Shown piece after piece: positions 33,799 through 43,646 of a stretch of DNA of 64,000 nt. The translations under genes and the position numbers were made by a program. Numbering within the stretch: the first letter of the stretch is position 1; each line of letters opens with the position of its first letter. The stretch covers positions 178,986,740-179,050,739 of the forward strand of contig CM043944.1 of the NCBI GenBank assembly GCA_014529385.2. Reading direction: 5' to 3'. Origin of the DNA: Adiantum capillus-veneris (taxonomy: Eukaryota > Streptophyta > Polypodiopsida > Polypodiales > Pteridaceae). Below the pieces are notes generated by a model. The model did no database searches. It was not told the origin of the DNA and worked only from the letters and a program-made list of their open reading frames with translations.

Positions 33799-34536
33799 AT
33801 GATAAAGATGCGTCAAAACCCCTCACATCGACTTCCTACAATTGCATGGGAAGCAAGCAAAAAAGTTCAAAAGACGCATAAAAGCAAGATCTTGAGCACG
33901 GGATGGATGCTAGACATAAAGAAGTGGTTTGGGAGATGGGATGCATTACACTTTCTACATGATGCTTCAATTGACTCTCAAGTGAATGAAGCTTTTCTAC
34001 AACGCCAATGTATTACGGCTTGGGAGAAATCCAGCGGGTCACGCTTCATACATTACACCACCTATATTGCCCCCAACTACAAAACCATGTTCTTCGCTGA
34101 GAGAGGAAACCGTACTCACACTTACATGCTTGAGCCTATTCCCTTGTCCGCGATACGCACTATCGCAGCAATTCGGTTTAGCTCCCATTTCCTTCGATGC
34201 AAGATAGGGCGTTGGGGCAATGGAGAAGAGTCAAATCGATTGTGCACATTATGCTCACTGCAAGTTCGAGAGTCTGAGTACCACACACTACTAGAGTGCT
34301 CAGCTTTTGATCACATCCGAACTTGCTTCTCTCACATTTTCAGCCATAACTTAGACCTACACACTTTCCTCTCCCAGCCAAAGTGTGGGCTCTCCATTGC
34401 GACTCTCATCACTACAATTTTGGAGCATCGAGAGTCACTCATCAGCCGTACACATACTACATCACATGTAACTTTGGTCCCATAGGTCATATTTGACCTC
34501 CGAGGACGATAATAAAATCTATCTATCTATCTATCT
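33798..34536 (+). mobile_element. 5'-truncated second LINE copy, inverted
   Basis: The plus-strand frame to TAG 34483-34485 aligns with the C-terminus of the full-length LINE ORF2 (HDASIDSQVNEAFLQRQC, RLCTLC...LEC). It has the same 3' end (GTCATATTTGACCTCC, GGACGATAATAAAATC) and a (TATC)n tail. It keeps TGG where the full-length copy has TAA. The amino-acid differences are many, so the two insertions are not twins of one event. It begins within the region corresponding to about 29800 of the first copy and touches a (CT)n tract. Confidence 0.85.
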
Positions 34537-34539
34537 CTT

Positions 34540-34540
<1 letters not shown>

Positions 34541-34592
<52 letters not shown>
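34541..34592. repeat. (CT)n microsatellite after LINE tail
   Basis: About 25 CT units next to the (TATC)n tail of the truncated LINE. Confidence 0.95.
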
Positions 34593-34595
<3 letters not shown>

Positions 34596-34599
34596 CGTG

Positions 34600-34660
34600 T
34601 ACTAACGGCGCGCAGAGCCAACCAAACACTGGCTGCAGCTCTCTTCGCGCGCCTATAGTA
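34600..34660. repeat. GC-rich hairpin C
   Basis: Left arm TACTAACGGCGCGCAGAG pairs with right arm CTCTTCGCGCGCCTATAGTA. It has the same design as hairpins A and B. Confidence 0.75.
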
Positions 34661-34696
34661 AATTTATGACTCTCTCTCTCTCTCTCTCTCTCAATT

Positions 34697-34759
34697 GTAC
34701 TTAAGAGGCACGTAAAGAGTTGCAAAAAGTAATTTTTTGTCTATGCGCGCCTTTAGTAC
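34697..34759. repeat. GC-rich hairpin D
   Basis: Left arm GTACTTAAGAGGCACG (degenerate) pairs with right arm GCGCGCCTTTAGTAC. Hairpins C and D are separated by a (CT)n tract at 34669-34692. Confidence 0.65.
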
Positions 34760-34766
34760 AAAGAGA

Positions 34767-34785
34767 CACACACACACACACACAC

Positions 34786-34847
<62 letters not shown>

Positions 34848-34870
34848 TATGTGTATTTTTTAATGTTCTT

Positions 34871-34919
<49 letters not shown>

Positions 34920-34954
34920 TATGTGTATTTTTTAATGTTCTTTGGAGAGGGAGA

Positions 34955-34990
<36 letters not shown>
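34767..34990. repeat. (CA)n/(GA)n with a 72-bp tandem unit
   Basis: (CA)n 34767-34786 is followed by (GA)n. A unit of (GA)n plus GTCTATGTGTATTTTTTAAT and TGTTCTTTGG occurs twice, starting at about 34846 and 34917. Confidence 0.9.
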
Positions 34991-35093
34991 GACTTGTCAT
35001 GTTTCCTGATGAATAGGATTAAGGTCCAATAGGCAGAAGAGGCTGAAACCAGACCCATAGCTTGTGCCAAGATTTCAGCCTTTGTAGGCTCAG

Positions 35094-36824
35094 TTGCTTA
35101 ATGTTTCTACCAAAAGAACTGTTGAATTTTGTCAAGACATATCTGAAGAAGAGTCAATTGGTGAAGATCAATCAGAGAGGTCACCAGGCCAAAAGGATCC
35201 CTCACCCTACAAGGGTCCCTCACCCTCTACAGTACTTGTCAAGAAAAATACAAGAAAGAGGAATATAGACTTCTCAGATGATGCAGATGTGCCAGAAAGC
35301 AGTCCCTGTGCAACTAAAGGTAAAGCCAAAGAGAATGTGTCTTCTCTGGAAGACCCATCTGCAACTGATGAGAGGCTGTTCGATTTTGCAACATCTTGTG
35401 GTGCTGGGGACAAATTTGATCTAGTTCATTCTATGTTTAACCCAAAGTTGACATTGAAGACCTGTTAGCTCAGCACAGTGAATTCTTGCAGTCCTACAGA
35501 GATAAATTTGAAGTGATGGTGCAGGTAGGGAGTGTTGTTCTACCCACTATGACTGTTGTGCATTTAAATGACTGTGGTGGAAAGGGACAGGGACTGAAGA
35601 AGTATAGGGAATTACCACCTGCTTGCCGACATTCAGCCTGTCCTTTGCACCAAAAAGAGTGCAAACTTATTCAGGAATCCTTTGGCCTTATGATTTACCT
35701 GAACAGCCTGTTTGGATTCCTCATGCAGAATCCTCATGAGGTGTTAGAGGAGCAGGATGCAGCACCAGATGAAGAATGCGAGGAGACAACACATATACAA
35801 GAAGTCGAGGAGGTTGAAGATACAGTCGACCTTGAGGTTGAGTGAATTGAAGTACAAAGAAGTAAGATGCTCTTTGTGAAAACCATAGAAATCAAACTAC
35901 CTTTGGATGTCAGTAACTTCACTGAGAAGCATGCTCAGATGATGCTGCCTCATGTGCCTGACTTCAGGATTGGAGACATGACCTATATATTTTTACGTGA
36001 TGTGCAAAGCATCTTTTATTTAAGGGAGGACTTCTCCCTCGCTATCATTTCCAGAGTCCAAAAGGAGAGGAGTGGATTTGTTTCAGAGGATAGTAGTGAT
36101 GATGAGGCAATGGAAACATCCATCAATCCAATGGAATGCCTCCGAAGATGCTTTGAGAAAGCTGAAAAATACAAGGAGACACTACCTGATGAAGCCACCT
36201 TCCAAGCAATAAGACAAAGCCTAAGACCATCAACAAGTAACAAAGAAGTGGAGGATTGGTTTAACCATTCAGGTCTGGGGTCAACTACATCTGTAGACCT
36301 GTGGCAGGACAACCTCTTTCTGTAGGATGCGAGCTTCATGGTAACTCTGTGTGTGTGTGTGTGTGTGCGTCACTTACTCTGACATGATATGTGCAGTCTT
36401 GGATTGCTGACAAGGATGACTTCCTTCGGCGGCGGACTCAAGAGTATCGTGGAAGGGATGCGGCCCTAGCGTAGTACCTTTTAAAGCTTTGCGAGTTGCC
36501 GATAGTAGTTTTCACAATTTCATGTCACAAGAGGGTTCAATAGCAACTTACACATTCAAGACACTATCACGCTTCTTGGGTGGACCTGTGCTGCCCAAAA
36601 GTGCAGATAAAGTCATTCTTGTGGACAAAGTGTTTGCTAGAGATTGTTTTGGTTACTGCCTGGGCTATACAGGTGGTCGGGCAGCGTATTACTACACTTA
36701 CACAGCAATGGCACTAGCTCTTGGTAGACAAAACCCAGATGAACTTTTAGAGTATGGCAAACATCTCATGATTCGTTACAAGGGTGATGTTCCAAAAAAC
36801 AAAATTGAACCTTCAAAATCTTGA
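35094..36824 (+). pseudogene. Gene B of the large element, unknown function, decayed
   Basis: The segments join into one protein-like reading: a charged nuclear-type start (KKNTRKRNIDFSDDADVPES), LFDFATSCGAGDKFDLVHSM, a frame change near 35455, DLLAQHSEFLQSYRDKFEVM, a Cys-rich part (ACRHSACPLHQKEC), an acidic stretch, TGA 35843, PHVPDFRIGDMTYIFLRDVQ, DNLFL then TAG 36323, an intron of about 36332-36397 (GTAACT to TGCAG), SWIADKDDFLRRRTQEYRG, TAG 36471, and after another frame change DKVFARDCFGYCLGYTGGRA ending at 36824. No family is recognised. The hairpin array lies upstream, and the gene converges on the transposase-like gene with only about 60 bases between them. Confidence 0.5.
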
Positions 36825-36887
36825 TACACTTCAAGTATCAATTGTATAAGATCATGTATTACATAAATTTTGTACAATGTCATCCAC

Positions 36888-39744
36888 TCAGAGTATCTTT
36901 CTCCACTTGTGGTTCACATACACCATTGTCTCTCTCCACCTTCGTTGACTTTCACGAGCACCGGAGTTGTTGTATGCCATTGATCTTTTAACTTTTTGTT
37001 GTTGTGAATGTCTGATGGCTTGTGCTGTTGGTGAAGAGGCCAAGACTTCTTTTGCCTGCATTCGATGAATGATTCTACGATAGAACCATTCAAATAGTTC
37101 TCTCAAACTGTTAGCCTTGATTCGAGAGCCACCATGTCGTGTGTGCCTGAAATAAGCATTTCTCGCCATGTAATGAGACTTTTCCATCCCTTGGGTATTC
37201 CATATTTCCGGGTTACCATACTTTTGTATAAAATATGGTAAATGATTGAAGATGATGTGCTGGATATGAAAACAGATTAGTTAGAATGTTTTACACTCAC
37301 ATAGTTGCACATAAAAGAGAATCAAATACACGATAATACCATGTAGTGAGTAATCTGGGTGTCTGTCCATGGTGTCTTGAATGATTTTTTGAAAAGGTTG
37401 AGATTCTCCTTGAACTTGTTCATATCACCTTGTGACCAGTCATCTTTGTCGCACATCAAAAATAGGATGTCTATTGATCGCCAAACCTCAGTCTTTGCGT
37501 TACGAGTAGTTGGTTCTTGGTCTTTGACTGCAATATGTAGCTTTTTCCAGCTCTGATACTCTACCTTGCTAACATAATTAAGATGTGTTATATATTTTTC
37601 CATGTTTTGTTAGCTTTGGATCTCTTGTACCTTGGGGGGTTTAGATAAAAACCTCCGTGCCTTCACCCCACCGATGGATGGTTTGCATGGGACATCCTTC
37701 TCAGCACTTGATCTCTTTTCATCCCGCTGGATTTTCACATTGCCACCATGAAGCCCCATATCCGACAGTAGAAATTCTAAGCACTGCAGGGCTACTTGTC
37801 GCTCTGCTGAGTTCTTAATCTTCCAAGCAAACCCGATATATAAGTAGACCTATTTCTCCACAATTCTACAAAGGGAATGCATTGTACAGATGTGGACATT
37901 CACAAGTGGTATTTTCAAAACCGGTCGAAAAGCAGGATCCTCAATGTGACGTGTTGGAGCTTTTCTCCACCACTTTGGGTCCATGACCTTTGCAGGCTCC
38001 ATGCAGAACAAACACGGCGACTTTGCCATTGCACCCATTCCACAATTATACATGCACTTTAATGTTTTGAGGTCACCTGCAAGATGCCAATGAACTTGAA
38101 AGTCTCCCCTTCCATCTAGATGTAGTACCTCTCCCTGGTTAGTCTGTTGATTAATCACCTCCGGAATATTAGTTCGATGGAACACCCAATATAGAATCTC
38201 ATGATCTTCTTTCTTTACCTGCAACACAAAATAAATGAGACTTAAGTAGATGTGAACATCTGAGCTTACCTGAGAATCTTGCTTACCTCAAACGCACCAA
38301 GCCACCATATGTTAGATTCTGATTGAACACTAAAATACAAAGAATCATCACTGGGACACTTTGAGAGGGCTCTATTCGTTAAAGTAATAGTAACACGCTC
38401 TAGCTTTTTCTCTTTAACAAGCTCACACTCATCCAGTTTTAACACAAAATGTAATACCCCTCGTGACTCTTCAAATGTGATGTTGTAAGACTCCACCATT
38501 CTCTTCTGTAACATCTGTAGGTCCATAAAAATATTATTGAACTCATCATATGCCATGTTTGCTCCATGGCCACTATAAGTTGCTTTAATATGAAAGGGCT
38601 GTCCAAGATAGTCTCCCTGTGCCTCGTTAAGCTGAAGCCTCTCTTTCCAAACACTTGAGGCTGATGGTAAAAGTTTGGATTTTATACCCTTCTTAACAAA
38701 GATGGATGAGACAGATTTTTGTATAGCCGAATATCCTCTTTTGCTTACACCAAGTGAACCAAGTGTGCCTTGTATCTCTTTTGCACGCACTGAGTTCTCT
38801 GAAATAAAGCGGTCCACTACATTTCGTTGTAGGACCTTAAACTTCTTGTCATGTACTATATCTGCTGCCAGGCTTCTACTTATAAGTGGCTTCAATCTCT
38901 TTCCTATATTGGCTTTGGGGTCAATGTTTTCCTTGTCAGGATAGATTGAATCTCTACATGAAGACAATGCATAAGTAAATAACAGAAAATTTTCTTCACT
39001 AACACTATTTAGGCACATGAAAACAATGCATAGCAAGAAAAAAGAAAAAGATTACTTAACTAAGACAATGTAGCCAACCAAGAAGCATCACCTTAATGCT
39101 CGGATTCTTTTCTTGAGACCTCCGGATGCAACCTGCAATGTTTCAAGATTGCGTAATTTCTTCTTTCGGATACGACCACCCAAGATGGTGTCCTTCATTT
39201 GACAACTTCGTACCTTTCCTTTCAGTTCTTGTACCTCTGTTTTGTGTTGCAAAATGGTAACCTGATCTGTAGAATGTAAATGTGAAATGCGAACAATCTC
39301 ACATTGTTGAGCTTGGAGAATGCCCTTATAAGTTTCAGCTTCTCTTGTAAGAGATTCAGAATAACCCAGAAGTCCCTTTTCTCTATCACCAGCAAAGGTC
39401 AATAAGCTTGTAGGATTGACAAACGGTGGAGACGCATTAGTCATTGGATTCTTAGGGTAGAGAGAGCCTCTCATCGAGATATCTATGTGTTTAGCTCCCT
39501 GAGCTCTGAGCGTGTCTATGGAAGCGGGAGGTATATGTGTGTTTGTTTTACTACGCTTAATCAATGGTTGGTACTCATTGTCCAAATCAATGTGAAGGTG
39601 ATATTTGGCTCGTTTTTGGGTAGCATTTGTGCCATTTGAGGAGTGCTCCATTAGCCAAATGTGCAGGTTTAATGGAAAGTGAATAGCGGCTGCGCGTTCG
39701 TCCCTCCATGTTAGCCTCATTCCCTCCATATTGACGAGGTCCAT
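36888..39744 (-). pseudogene. Transposase-like gene of the large element, multi-exon, decayed
   Basis: ATG at 39744 (MDLVNMEGMRLTWRDERAA), 195 bases inside the right inverted repeat. Exons with matching phases: 39744-39093, 38953-38287, 38218-37343 and about 37265-36888. Distinctive segments are a coiled-coil stretch (TREAETYKGILQAQQCEI), YPDKENIDPKA, HLDGRGDFQVHWHLAGDLKT, MAKSPCLFCMEPAK, VNVHICTMHSLCRIVEK, YLYIGFAWKIKN and NHLPYFIQKYGNPEIWNTQG. An Asp followed by a CX2C and an HxCTxH motif is how several cut-and-paste transposases are built, but no superfamily is assigned. Lesions: TAG 37848-37850 and TAA near 37609. The last exon ends KARKIL-like basic text. It could instead be a domesticated nuclear protein. 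Confidence 0.5.
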
Positions 39745-39911
39745 TCAATGCAACTGAAAAGAAGATTATCCCTCAATCACTACGAACGAATGTTCAGAAG
39801 AGTAAGGAATCTACTTAAAGTACACTTTTTGAACTTTTACTATGAAAGACCCAGCTCTATTATTTGCCATTTTTTCTAGAGAGAGAGTGCAAAAAATACA
39901 TTTTCTTAGAA

Positions 39912-39939
39912 GGCCCTCCAAATGACCTCCGAAATTCCC
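39912..39939 (-). repeat. Right terminal inverted repeat
   Basis: On the minus strand it reads GGGAATTTCGGAGG ... GAGGGCC, 26/28 to the left repeat. TA follows at 39940-39941. Confidence 0.7.
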
Positions 39940-39941
39940 TA

Positions 39942-40056
39942 ATGTGGACTGCTTATACGATAAGCTGCAAGTCAGGCATAAGATGCGACAGGGCACACAG
40001 CTTGGGTACACACTCTACAACCTTAAGGAAAGTTCCTCAGCCCATCATGTTCTTCT

Positions 40057-40090
<34 letters not shown>

Positions 40091-40966
40091 AAGAGAATAA
40101 TATACCAAGCTTTTGGTACATATTCTGCTCGTGAGTCAGCTTGAGCCAAGGTGCTCTAACTCACAGCTAGCACATGCTTAAGATGATACTCAAATTATTC
40201 TTCATTGGTTCGTTGATTGAACACTATTTTGCACAAGGGCTATGAGCCAAACAGGCTAAGCGCCGATGTCCGGACAAGGGTAAGACCCAACTACTGGCAT
40301 TCTTTGGGTGATTGTTTCCAAGATATACCCACAGACGTACACATCAACGTTAATGGACAAGGAAGAGTCTTGTCATTACGGATGTTTAGGGTGTCATTTT
40401 TGCACTACTTGTTTTCAACGCGACACTCAAGTTGAGTTTTTGATCATCTTCAACTCACAGCAGCTGATCTCTACAAGAAAGTCTAGATATAGAAATCAGT
40501 TGCGACAGCATGGCTGTCCATAAGAGCTCGGCAGTTCACTTGTGTGGATATCCTGCTCTCTCTATAGCACTACAGAGTGTCTATGGACATACTGTTTTGG
40601 GGTAAGACCCGGCGGGTGATTGCTACATCACCCCATAGGCATTAAGGATCACAATTTGATCTGCATTGAGGATCACCGTTGATCTCTCCCAGTTATACTT
40701 TCAAGGAAAGAATTCCGCAATCTACCACGCGGTAGCAGACGAAAACACTTTTCAAGTTGATTCCAATCAACCTGTACACGGTTGACTATGTTGGTTACCG
40801 TTATCTGCTAGTTGAGCAGTTTCTACAAAGAGTCTTATCAAGGGGTTTGACTACGTAGATTCTAATCCAAGAGCTTGGATTGCAAAGGCAACACCCAGGC
40901 TTCCCAGTGCAATGTTGTTTGTTTTTTCAGGTAGGGGACGTGCTCCTCTCCCTTTGAATACACCTG
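39942..40966. other. No gene seen; left flank of the gypsy array
   Basis: Contains a (CT)n tract (40059-40090). The sequence does not match the 5' 1.8 kb of the gypsy LTR that should lie here, and no other feature is recognised. Confidence 0.4.
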
Positions 40967-41150
40967 TTTCTTTGTGTGTGTGAGTGCAAGAGAGAAAGAG
41001 TGAGTCTTCTTTGATTGCACTTCTTTCCAAACCCTAGTCTTCATGGCATCTATGGTTTAACTCCTTCATATAGTTTTTGTTGAGTTCTCTCACAAACTCT
41101 CACAGCCATAAGCCCGGTGCTTTCCTGGCAAGACTGCAAATTTCTCGACA
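40967..41150 (+). repeat. Truncated 5' LTR of gypsy copy 1 (last about 184 bp)
   Basis: From TTTCTTTGTGTGTG to CTCGACA this matches the 3' end of the full LTRs at 47173 and 55194. Upstream of 40967 the similarity stops abruptly. Confidence 0.85.
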
Positions 41151-41156
41151 TATTTT

Positions 41157-41170
41157 TGGTGAACCCGACG
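41157..41170 (+). other. Primer-binding site candidate, copy 1
   Basis: TGGTGAACCCGACG lies six bases after the LTR end CTCGACA. The same site follows the LTRs at 49178 and 57208. The matching tRNA was not identified. Confidence 0.5.
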
Positions 41171-41203
41171 CGAAACTGCTAGGGTGAGAGTTTGTGGGTA
41201 ACC

Positions 41204-42651
41204 ATGGGTGATCATGTTGAGCAACAGGGTATGCATTTTGACCCAGTAACAATGCAAATGTTTCAAGCATTCGCAATGTTCATGCAACAACAACATGCTA
41301 CTGAAAGAAGGGAGATTTCAGCAACGAAGTCCATACAAGCGGTCGTCAACAGAATGGATCAGTTCAATGGCAAAGATGTAATCAAGTACTTACGCAAGTA
41401 TGTGAAGGAGATGGAGATGCATCGCGTGTCAGAAGGTGAGATGATTCAAAGCTTTGAGCTAGTTGTTGCTCCAAAAATTAGGGAGCATGTTAGGGCAATT
41501 AAAGATGGGCATGGGAGAAATTGGGAAGAACTCAAAGTAGCTTTAAAGGAGGAGTATTTCATGTAGGACTCGGAGAGAGTGACCAAAAGGACATTCTTAG
41601 AATGGGTAGTCAAGCCAAAGCAAGGACTATCAATAACAGAGCTACTTTGGGAATTTGAGCGGCGCTATGCACAACTCATTAGGACAAAAAGGGCCACACT
41701 AGATGCAGAGAAGACAAATCTTTTCTTACAAGCTGCAGGTAAAGAGTTTCAAGAAAATTTGGAGCTTCTTCTTGAAGATAAAGATGCTGAGCAAGGACTA
41801 AAGACCGACTGGAATGAGGTTGAAGGTGCTGTCTCACTGCTTGCCAAACAACAAAGAAGAAGGGACAAGATGGTAGTAAACACTACAAGTCCTTCCACCT
41901 CAACTTCTGACAAAATGGTAAAGCCTACTTTTATCGCTCCTAAGTTTGATGAGTCCATGCTAGATGAGCTTGTGAAGGGAATGCGTGACTTGAAGGTGAA
42001 GTTTGCAAAGCTTGAAGAAAAAGGCCAACCATCAGGGCCACTTCCTAGGCAAAGACAACAGCCCAAAGAAGGGTTTGTTAATAGATGTATTTGGTGTGAT
42101 AGTACAGACCACGTAAGAAGGGATTGTGATGATTTTAGTGATGCTTTGTCAAAAGATGTTGTCTTTTTTAAGGATGGTAAAATACACTTAAGAGAGACAG
42201 GTCTATCCTTGAGAACTAACTTTGGGAAGGGGGGAATGCAAACCTTAGTTGAAGATATGGCAACCAAGCATGCCACCTCTTCAGTGAGGCAGCTACTTAT
42301 GGAGTAAAAATTGAACATTTTTGTGATGAAGAGGTGAGTGACCATCATAGTCAAATTTGGCCAAATGTCATGCAATTAGCTAAAAAGGGAAAGCTTACAA
42401 AAGAGATTCTACATAAAGCAGGTGATTGCATACGTGTAGAAACAGGATGGAATGATCCAGTGGACTCATTGTCAGTGCATGCCTACATTACAAAATGCCA
42501 ACAAAATGAGGCAATTGTAGAAGAGAAGCGCAGACGTGAGAATGCTGATGAAGGACCATCAAAAAGAGCTTCTAGAAGTGGGGGAAGAAGCGACTCAATG
42601 CCTTCTCAAACACCCTCAAACACCCTCAACACAAGGAGCATCTCCACCTGA
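41204..42651 (+). pseudogene. Gypsy copy 1 gag, broken
   Basis: ATG at 41204 in good context (ACCATGG) starts MGDHVEQQGMHFDP. A capsid-like region follows (RKYVKEMEMHRVSEGEMIQS), then a zinc knuckle CIWCDSTDHVRRDC (CX2CX4HX4C) near 42090. Lesions: TAG 41564-41566 (GAG in copies 2 and 3) and a one-base deletion near 42287 (TCAGTGAGG against TCAGTTGAGG) that shifts the last part. The frame would end at TGA 42649. Copy 1 therefore cannot make full-length Gag. Confidence 0.85.
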
Positions 42652-43588
42652 AGTACTCATGGAGGAGTCTACAACAGGAAAGAAGAAAGAGCCAACGAAA
42701 GGTAAGACAAAAGGCCCAACTTATAAACTACAATCTGATATTGAGGTTGCTACAGATTTAAAGAAAGTCTTGGAGGAAAGGATCTTGAATAGCAAGATTG
42801 AATTTACTATGGGAGAAGTTCTTGGCATTGCAAAGCGTGAATTCCATGAGGAGATCATTGACATCATCAAGAGAAAGAGGCAAACCCTTGCTGAAGTTTC
42901 TCGTCCACAGGTTGAAGGGGAAACCTCAAAGACACAAGGGATGCAACTGCAAAATAAGGAGAATGATGGAGCTGTGGTAGGATGCTACCAATCTAGTGGG
43001 AGAGTGAAGCAAGTGTATTTCTCAAATGATGATGAAGAAGTTGAAGATATTCCTAGGAGTTACTATTCACGAAGTCATTGGGCAAGGGCTACTACAGAAA
43101 CTTTGGTCAAGGTAAGTGATCTTGAAGAGCCATTTGTTGCCTTGATTGACCATGGTTCAGAAATAAACATAATGTCAAAGAGTCTCTACAACAAGTGCAA
43201 ATGGCCGATGGACACAGATCATGGCTGGATGGTAAAAGTGGCAAACAATTCATCCGGTGAATTGTATGCAGCATGTCCAGGTGTGAAGGTAACAATAGGT
43301 GATGTAAAGATTGACCAAAACTTCTTTGTACAGGATACATCTTCATATCATCTCATCCTTGGACAACCCTATATTGTGGGAGTTCGAATGGAAACAAAGG
43401 TAATGGACGATGGTTCAGCATATGCTAGAATACGTAGCAAAGATAGTAAACGAGCTGTCCAATTTCTCACAGTCTGTGTAAACCATGAAAGAAATCGTGA
43501 CAACCTCAGAGAACATCCTCTACCAAAAGTAAGCAAAGAGTTTCATGATCATAGAGAAATGATGGGTTTTTGCCAAGTACCATTGTAA
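42536..43588 (+). CDS. Gypsy copy 1 protease ORF
   Basis: An open frame of 350 codons overlaps the end of gag by 116 bases in the +1 frame. It has the retropepsin motif FVALIDHGSEINIMS (DHG where DTG or DSG is usual) and the second motif HLILGQPYIVGVRM. Expression probably needs a +1 shift in the gag overlap or another bypass. It ends at TAA 43586-43588, and the pol frame then starts about 60 bases on, again shifted by +1. The same arrangement occurs in all three copies. Confidence 0.8.
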   Translation: MRMLMKDHQKELLEVGEEATQCLLKHPQTPSTQGASPPEVLMEESTTGKKKEPTKGKTKGPTYKLQSDIEVATDLKKVLEERILNSKIEFTMGEVLGIAKREFHEEIIDIIKRKRQTLAEVSRPQVEGETSKTQGMQLQNKENDGAVVGCYQSSGRVKQVYFSNDDEEVEDIPRSYYSRSHWARATTETLVKVSDLEEPFVALIDHGSEINIMSKSLYNKCKWPMDTDHGWMVKVANNSSGELYAACPGVKVTIGDVKIDQNFFVQDTSSYHLILGQPYIVGVRMETKVMDDGSAYARIRSKDSKRAVQFLTVCVNHERNRDNLREHPLPKVSKEFHDHREMMGFCQVPL

Positions 43589-43646
43589 AGCGGGATTGCA
43601 GTGGTACAGAAAGAAAAAGGGTCGCGCCTGATCCAAAAATAGGTGA

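Larger units (their letters stand above)
22971..39941. mobile_element. Large decayed DNA-transposon-like element with 28-bp terminal inverted repeats
   Basis: The inverted repeats at 22973-23000 and 39912-39939 match at 26 of 28 positions, and each is bordered on the outside by TA (22971-22972 and 39940-39941), a possible target duplication. Inside are four gene units: A (+), a fusion gene (-), B (+) and a transposase-like gene (-). The outer two start 312-340 bases and 168-195 bases inside the repeats and read inward. A LINE plus a second truncated LINE (about 29.0-34.5 kb) appear to be later insertions, so the original element would be about 11-12 kb. The superfamily is not assigned. That the four genes form one unit is inference from the inverted repeats and the symmetrical layout. 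Confidence 0.6.

Noticed and set aside
33430-33800. Long Ser-Leu and Arg-Glu rich ORFs, including 5' extension of LINE ORF1 and a 365-codon plus-strand ORF start
   Set aside because: They are translations of (CT)n/(GA)n and (CA)n tracts; only the parts after real starts (ORF1 at 33412, truncated LINE after 33798) are supported.
41749-42375. 208-codon minus-strand ORF, and matching ones in copy 2
   Set aside because: Shadow of the gag frame; conserved only because the copies are nearly identical.
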